Source of the DNA: Metasolibacillus meyeri
Lineage (GTDB): Bacteria; Bacillota; Bacilli; Bacillales_A; Planococcaceae
Assembly: GCF_003049505.1 (NCBI RefSeq)
Contig: NZ_PYWN01000042.1
Location: forward strand, 1 to 64,000
Direction of reading: 5' to 3'
DNA: 64,000 nt
In this document: positions 58,919 to 64,000 of the stretch, one piece after another
How the letters are laid out: every line of letters begins with the position of its first letter
Numbering within the stretch: position 1 is the stretch's first letter
The notes under the pieces: generated by a model
What the model saw: only the letters and a program-made list of their open reading frames with translations
Databases searched by the model: none
Told to the model about the DNA's origin: nothing
Translations under genes and position numbers: made by a program

Positions 58919-60847
58919 TCAATGTTCATGTTTTTCTTCTGTTAAATATAAATGTAATGTCCCTTGCTGCTCAAGCTTGCTCCCCGCAGAAGGCATTTGT
59001 TCGGAAATAATCGTTCCTTCACCGTGCCACTCAATCGTCAATGGATAGTGCTGCTGAACAACTTCATCAACCGTTTTTCCAATAAAATCCGCTACCTCTA
59101 CCATAATTGGATCTGTCCAAACTGTTACTTTTTCAATTTGCTCATCCGATTTCTCAATGCCAACAATCGGTGCAACATCTTCTATAATTTGCCCAACAAT
59201 TGGTGCCGCAATTACTCCACCGAATTGCAAATGACTTTTCGGATTATCAATAGCAACATAAACGATAATTTCTGGATTATCTGCTGGTGCGAACCCAATA
59301 AATGATACAATATAATCGCCTTCTTTATATCGTCCATTTTCTACCTTTTGTGCTGTTCCTGTTTTCCCACCTATACGTAAACCCTCACGAAATGCTTGCT
59401 TACCAGAGCCCTTTGCAACGACAGACTCCAATGCATGACGTACTTGAGCTGATGTTTGCTCACTAATAACTTGACGCTTCGCTTCTGGCTCATGCTCTAA
59501 AATAACCTCGCCATCATCTGCAACTATACGTGAAACAACATGTGGTGTATAAAGCATGCCACCATTAATTGCTGCTGCGACAGCTTGCATTTGCTGAATT
59601 GGCGTCACGGAAATTCCTTGCCCAAAAGATGTCGTCGCATGCTCGACAGGGCCAAATGCCTTTTCTGAAAATAAAATGCCACTCGCCTCACCAGCTATAT
59701 TGGATCCTGTTTTTTGACCAAAGCCAAAATCTTTAATGTATTGGAGTAACTTCTCTGAACCAACGCGTTGTCCTAGCTCAATAAAGCCTGGATTACAAGA
59801 ATTTTCAACAACTTCTAAAAATGTTTCATCTTTATGCCCTTCACGCTTCCAACAGCGCAAACGTGCTCCTTCAACTATCGCATAGCCAGGATCGTAAAAA
59901 CGGTCTTTCTCAAGGTCAACAACCCCTTCCTCCAAGGCCGCACTCAACGTAATAATTTTAAAGGTAGAACCCGGTTCATAGGTCATAAAAACAGGCAAAT
60001 TACGATTATAAATAGATGAATCAACATTTTTAAAATTTGTTGGGTCATATGTTGGAAAAGAAGACAGCGCTAAAATTTCCCCCGTATTCGGATTCATCGC
60101 GATGCCGATAGCTTGGTCTGCATCGTAACGCTGCATCGCTTGGGCTAATTCACGCTCCATTACTTGCTGGATTGTTAAATCAATTGTTAACTGAACAGTC
60201 GCCCCTCCTACGCCCTCTTTCCATTCATCATCAACATGCGCCATTTCAATATTTTTAGCATCTGTAAACAAACGAATGGCTGCATTTTTACCTGTCAATA
60301 TTTGATTGTATTCATATTCAACGCCAGCTAAGCCTTGATTATCGTAGCCAGTAAAGCCTAGAAACCTTGATAATAACGAGCCATATGGATATTGCCTTAC
60401 ATAGTCAACACCGCTGTATAAGCCTTTAATTTCTAAAGCTTGTATCGCTTCCACTTGCTCCTCCGTTATATTTTTTCCCTCTGGTGCGAGCTTTACTAAA
60501 TAAGCAGGCTTCTTCATCTTTTCTAGCAATTCGGATTCATCTGCTTGTAAAATAGGCGCAATTTGCTTAGCTGCAAGCTCCACATTATCATTTTGCTTCG
60601 GAATAAAATAGAGTGTAGGTGCTAATTTATTCGTTACGATAATTTCATTTTGACGGTCTACAATATTACCACGCTCTGTGACAAAAGGGATTTCTCGGTC
60701 CCAATTTTCCTTCGCTAGCTCTGTTAATTCCTCATGTTGAATAATTTGTACGTAGACTAATCTCGCAATAACTGCTAGCCCGTACAAAAAAAAGGCATAA
60801 ATAATAATTCTCAAACGCTTTTTGGAAGGCAGTGAAATCCACTTCAT
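58919..60847 (-). CDS. spoVD: Sporulation class B penicillin-binding protein SpoVD
   Basis: Transpeptidase needed for spore cortex synthesis, partner of SpoVE. N-terminal membrane segment (about residues 15-33), dimerisation domain, then the transpeptidase with EPGSTFKIITL (active serine), ENSCNPGF (SxN) and GGKTGTAQK (KTG). A single C-terminal PASTA domain (after VTVWTDPIMVEV) distinguishes SpoVD from PbpB. ATG 60847 with GGAG eight bases upstream is preferred over GTG 60856. Confidence 0.93.
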   Translation of the reverse strand: MKWISLPSKKRLRIIIYAFFLYGLAVIARLVYVQIIQHEELTELAKENWDREIPFVTERGNIVDRQNEIIVTNKLAPTLYFIPKQNDNVELAAKQIAPILQADESELLEKMKKPAYLVKLAPEGKNITEEQVEAIQALEIKGLYSGVDYVRQYPYGSLLSRFLGFTGYDNQGLAGVEYEYNQILTGKNAAIRLFTDAKNIEMAHVDDEWKEGVGGATVQLTIDLTIQQVMERELAQAMQRYDADQAIGIAMNPNTGEILALSSFPTYDPTNFKNVDSSIYNRNLPVFMTYEPGSTFKIITLSAALEEGVVDLEKDRFYDPGYAIVEGARLRCWKREGHKDETFLEVVENSCNPGFIELGQRVGSEKLLQYIKDFGFGQKTGSNIAGEASGILFSEKAFGPVEHATTSFGQGISVTPIQQMQAVAAAINGGMLYTPHVVSRIVADDGEVILEHEPEAKRQVISEQTSAQVRHALESVVAKGSGKQAFREGLRIGGKTGTAQKVENGRYKEGDYIVSFIGFAPADNPEIIVYVAIDNPKSHLQFGGVIAAPIVGQIIEDVAPIVGIEKSDEQIEKVTVWTDPIMVEVADFIGKTVDEVVQQHYPLTIEWHGEGTIISEQMPSAGSKLEQQGTLHLYLTEEKHEH

Positions 60848-60867
60848 TCGACACACTCCGTTTTTAA

Positions 60868-60894
60868 CAAAGTATGTATAGAAGTGGATTTCTA
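60868..60894 (-). promoter_or_regulatory. Possible SigE promoter of spoVD
   Basis: On the minus strand ATA (60892-60894) and CATACTTT (60868-60875) are 16 bases apart, similar to the SigE pattern ATA-16-CATACANT. SpoVD is SigE-dependent in B. subtilis. Confidence 0.4.
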
Positions 60895-60919
60895 TTCTAA
60901 CTATACGAAACGAACAACT

Positions 60920-63142
60920 TTAATCTTGTGGTAACTGTTCGCCTTCTTCGTCAGTTTCCTCCACTTGTGGTGCAAAGGATTCTTCAGGTGTCTTTAGCTT
61001 CACAACAATCGGTGCTGCGTCTTGAATTGCCGTATTTTCCGATACGCTCTGACTATCTACATAGCCTTCTCCGACAATTTCAATTGGTAATCCAGATAAC
61101 GCCTTATATATTAACATATTGCGCAATGACCAACCGCTAAATGATGGCAACGTAATCGTTCCATCCGTCTTTAAAAAGACGACACTTCCTTTCGCTACTG
61201 CTATACCTTGTGCTGGATACTGCTCTATTATTTGTCCACCTTCACCAATGATGATTGGTTTTAACCCTTGATTGATTAGCTCTACTTGTACACTTTCCGC
61301 TGATTGCTTCTCGTAATTAGCTAATTTTGTCATTTGTACTTCTGCTACTTCTTCAGGGTTAATATTGAAATATTTCAAGCTATTTTCCATTACCGTTTTA
61401 AAAATTGCTGCAGTTGGTTCAGAACCACCCTCTGTTTCTGCAAGCTTCGGCTTTTTCACAGCAACATACATAATAAGCTGCGGATCATCTACTGGCGCCA
61501 TTCCTAAAAATGAATATAGATAATTATTTTTTCCAGAATAATAACCGCCGCCATTTTCTCTAGCGATTTCTGCTGTTCCTGTTTTTCCAGCAACCTCGTA
61601 GCCATCTAAGGCAAAGCGTCTTGCTGTTCCAATATCACTTGTGACAGTAGATGCAAGGATTTCTCGTACTTGCTTGGCGGTTGCTGCTGAAACGGGCTCG
61701 CCTTTTACAACAGGCTCATCATCTAAAATAATCTCACCTGTACTTGGATCAACGATTTTATCAATCACATATGGTTGCATCATCTTACCATCATTTGCAA
61801 TAGCTGTCATCGCTTGAATCAGCTGCATTGGTGTAACCGTAGAACCTTGACCATATGTCGTCGTTACTTTATTGATTGGGTATCTCGATAACAGAGTTCC
61901 CGTTACTTCTCCAGGTAAATCAATGCCTGTCTTTTGCCCAAAGCCAAAGCGATCTAAATAGTCATAAAATGTTTCTGCTCCCATAATGGATAGCATATGA
62001 GCCATCCCTGTATTTGAGGAACGCTGGAAGCCGTCTAAATAGCTAATCAATCCCCAACCAACTCTGTTATGGTCACGAATTGTTCGGTCTAATACTGTAT
62101 ATTGTCCAGACATAAACTTTTCATTTGGATACCAGTTTCCTGAATCAATCGCTGCGGCTAATGTGAAAGTTTTCAATGTCGAACCTGGCTCAATGACATT
62201 TTCAATCGTTTCATTCAGCCAATTACTTTCTAAGCCAATACGGTCTGCAGGGTCAAAGGTCGGGCGCTGTGACATCGCTAAAATTTCACCTGTTTTTGGA
62301 TTCGCTACAATTGCCGTCATTGATTCAGGTTTATACTGCTGGTCAACCTGTGACATCGCTTCCTCCAAAAAGTTCTGAATTGTTTTATCTAATGTTAAAT
62401 AAATATCAGCACCATTTTTTGCAGGTTGAATCATTTTTTCGCTGTTTGGCAATAAGTAACCTTTGCGATCACTGTCATAAGAGATTGATCCAGGTGTACC
62501 TGTCAATTGTTCGTTGTACGTGTACTCTAGCCCCATTTTACCAACTGTTTTAAATGTGCTATCGCCTTCTTGCTTCTCTTCTACAGCAAAGCCGATTAAA
62601 TGCGATGCAAATGGACCATTCGGATAATAGCGCTTCGTATCCTCCTCAAAAATAATCCCTGGCAATTTTTCTTCGTCGATTGCCAATTTCGTGTCATAGC
62701 TAATCTTTCGCCCAGCAGCCCCAAATTCAACTTGATATGGTGTCGATCCATCCGATTTCTTTCTCGTCAAAATTTGATAAATTTCTTGCTCTTCCATTTC
62801 AATATATTGACTTAAGATTTTCGCCGTTTCTGCTGGGTCAACAACATGCTTAGGGCTTTTTAAATTTTTCGTAGCGGATTCATTCACAACTGCTACAAGC
62901 TTATAAGCCAGTGTATCCTCAGCCACAACATTGTCATTACGATCTAAAATACGTCCTCGATTCGCCGCAAGATGCACTTCTCGTGCATATTTAGCAGCCG
63001 CCTCCGCCTGAAGTGAGTAACCATTCACCTCACTAGCTGTTTGCAAATGAACAATACGCCAAAATAATAGCAAAAAGAGCCCTCCATATAGTAAAAACAT
63101 CAGGAAGGCTCCTTTTTGGAAACGAAATGTACTCTTTTTCAT
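60920..63142 (-). CDS. pbpB: Vegetative division penicillin-binding protein 2B
   Basis: Class B PBP (FtsI type) crosslinking septal peptidoglycan. It has one N-terminal membrane segment (about residues 11-29), a dimerisation domain, then a transpeptidase with EPGSTLKTFTL (active serine), RSSNTG (SxN) and AGKTGTAEI (KTG). Two PASTA domains follow, and an acidic tail ending DEEGEQLPQD. 740 residues. The ATG overlaps ftsL by four bases. Confidence 0.95.
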   Translation of the reverse strand: MKKSTFRFQKGAFLMFLLYGGLFLLLFWRIVHLQTASEVNGYSLQAEAAAKYAREVHLAANRGRILDRNDNVVAEDTLAYKLVAVVNESATKNLKSPKHVVDPAETAKILSQYIEMEEQEIYQILTRKKSDGSTPYQVEFGAAGRKISYDTKLAIDEEKLPGIIFEEDTKRYYPNGPFASHLIGFAVEEKQEGDSTFKTVGKMGLEYTYNEQLTGTPGSISYDSDRKGYLLPNSEKMIQPAKNGADIYLTLDKTIQNFLEEAMSQVDQQYKPESMTAIVANPKTGEILAMSQRPTFDPADRIGLESNWLNETIENVIEPGSTLKTFTLAAAIDSGNWYPNEKFMSGQYTVLDRTIRDHNRVGWGLISYLDGFQRSSNTGMAHMLSIMGAETFYDYLDRFGFGQKTGIDLPGEVTGTLLSRYPINKVTTTYGQGSTVTPMQLIQAMTAIANDGKMMQPYVIDKIVDPSTGEIILDDEPVVKGEPVSAATAKQVREILASTVTSDIGTARRFALDGYEVAGKTGTAEIARENGGGYYSGKNNYLYSFLGMAPVDDPQLIMYVAVKKPKLAETEGGSEPTAAIFKTVMENSLKYFNINPEEVAEVQMTKLANYEKQSAESVQVELINQGLKPIIIGEGGQIIEQYPAQGIAVAKGSVVFLKTDGTITLPSFSGWSLRNMLIYKALSGLPIEIVGEGYVDSQSVSENTAIQDAAPIVVKLKTPEESFAPQVEETDEEGEQLPQD

Positions 63143-63531
63143 TCTCCCGGCACTACCTTTACATTTTTCTCGTTAAGAGTTAAACCGAGTTCTTGCGCTC
63201 TTTTCATAATTCGCTCATAAGCCGACAACTCACTAACCTGCACTTTAAAGCCTACATTTTGATTCGCAACTTGAGATATTTCTCTTTCTACTTGCTGTAT
63301 TTCCATACTTGTTGTTTGAATTTTGCTTTGTGTATGCAGGATTGCAATTGCCATGATTGCTACAACAATTAAAAATAACATGTATAAAAATTTTTCACGT
63401 TTAGAAATAAAACTTTTGCTTTTTTTGTAGTTCGGCTTTTTACTAGGTTGCTGCTCCGGTTGCTGTGGTTGTGGTGATATTACAGGCTGTTGTATATACG
63501 ATTGTTGCCTTACGCGTACTGCCATCGTCAT
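63139..63531 (-). CDS. ftsL: Cell division protein FtsL
   Basis: Small bitopic divisome protein, 130 residues. A Gln/Pro-rich, then basic, cytoplasmic part (1-48) precedes a membrane segment (about 49-66) and an extracytoplasmic coiled coil with leucine-zipper-like heptads. Its position between rsmH and pbpB and the topology support the call; sequence conservation of FtsL is low. Confidence 0.92.
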   Translation of the reverse strand: MTMAVRVRQQSYIQQPVISPQPQQPEQQPSKKPNYKKSKSFISKREKFLYMLFLIVVAIMAIAILHTQSKIQTTSMEIQQVEREISQVANQNVGFKVQVSELSAYERIMKRAQELGLTLNEKNVKVVPGE

Positions 63532-63540
63532 CCACTTCCC

Positions 63541-64000
63541 TTATTGATTAATTTTTTCAGCGATACGCAATTTCGCTGAACGCGAACGGTTATTAGCCTC
63601 TAGTTCCTCCTCTGAAGGGAGAATTGGCTTTTTCGTAATTAATTTTAATTTTGGTTTCATATCATCCGGTATGATCGGTAAGCCCGGTGGTAACTCTGGC
63701 AATGAGGAAGCCTCTTTAAATATTGTTTTACATAGGCGATCCTCTAACGAGTGGAATGTAATAACACTAATTCTTCCACCAATCGCCAATAAGTCTAACG
63801 CATCAATGATTGAGTCCTCAGCCACTCCAAGCTCATCATTGACAGCAATGCGAATCGCTTGAAATACTCGCTTCGCAGGATGCCCTCCTGTGCGACGAGC
63901 TGCAGCAGGAATACCTTCTTTAATTAATTCGACTAATTGTCCTGTCGTTTCAATCGACGCATTTTTACGTGCCGCTTCAATTTTGCGAGCAATCTGCTTC
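63541..64000 (-). CDS. rsmH: 16S rRNA m4C1402 methyltransferase RsmH (MraW), 5' end beyond window
   Basis: C-terminal part of RsmH, about 152 residues, open to the window edge on its 5' side. Typical stretches are [20 protein letters not shown] (residues just upstream of 63825), [21 protein letters not shown] and [14 protein letters not shown]. The frame is continuous through 63826-64000, so there is no frameshift. It is the first gene of the division cluster visible here, nine bases before ftsL. Confidence 0.96.
   Translation of the reverse strand, partial: KQIARKIEAARKNASIETTGQLVELIKEGIPAAARRTGGHPAKRVFQAIRIAVNDELGVAEDSIIDALDLLAIGGRISVITFHSLEDRLCKTIFKEASSLPELPPGLPIIPDDMKPKLKLITKKPILPSEEELEANNRSRSAKLRIAEKINQ

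Noticed and set aside
63541-64000. Suspected frameshift or truncation of rsmH because a start-to-stop frame covers only 94 codons
   Set aside because: Translation of 63826-64000 in the same frame gives conserved RsmH sequence without stops; the gene simply runs off the window.

Overview
The window is a low-GC, spore-forming Firmicute chromosome, probably from the Lysinibacillus/Solibacillus branch of Bacillales (inference). It carries spoIIGA, sigE, sigG, spoVM, spoVD and a SpoVE-type SEDS gene, together with a gene order close to the rpmB-to-mraW part of Bacillus subtilis. The division cluster lacks murE, murG and murB, which would fit a Lys-type cell wall lineage. Nearly everything is on the minus strand.

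Layout. 1-4.8 kb: 3' end of an Rgg-like regulator, fakA, yloU, divergent rpmB, an MFS exporter and an unlisted 29-codon spoVM. 4.8-18.5 kb: thiN, rpe, rsgA, prkC, prpC, rlmN, rsmB, fmt, def, priA, a CoaC-only coaBC locus, rpoZ, gmk and yicC, tightly packed. 18.6-20.5 kb: divergent rqcH. 20.5-22.9 kb: a small accessory island (46-aa peptide gene, methyltransferase, Nudix, GNAT) lying between two oppositely oriented arrays of 21-bp-spaced motifs. 23.0-34.8 kb: the complete de novo pyrimidine operon pyrR-pyrP-pyrB-pyrC-carA-carB-pyrK-pyrD-pyrF-pyrE under one visible PyrR attenuator. 34.8-39.3 kb: rluD, lspA, a divergent type III polyketide synthase/methyltransferase pair and an EAL-HDOD protein. 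39.7-46.4 kb: ileS with an Ile T-box, divIVA, ylmH, ylmG, sepF, ylmE, ylmC. 46.7-49.2 kb: sigG, sigE, spoIIGA. 49.8-64 kb: the division and cell wall cluster ftsZ, ftsA, sbp, ylxX, ylxW, divIB, spoVE, murD, mraY, spoVD, pbpB, ftsL, rsmH (cut by the window edge).

The most unusual signal is a family of four related 156-241 bp intergenic elements. Each lies 22-36 nt before the start codon of the next gene and in the same orientation: before rqcH, pyrP, ylmE and ftsZ. They share a conserved 5' end, a first hairpin and a closing long-range stem. Between copies the stems show compensatory base changes, which argues for a structured RNA or a structured mobile repeat. One copy overlaps the 3' end of pyrR and encodes its last residues. 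Two size classes exist, differing by an inserted pair of hairpins.

Start codons were chosen from ribosome binding sites where the longest reading frame looked too long. Family assignments rest on motifs read by eye; no database search was run.
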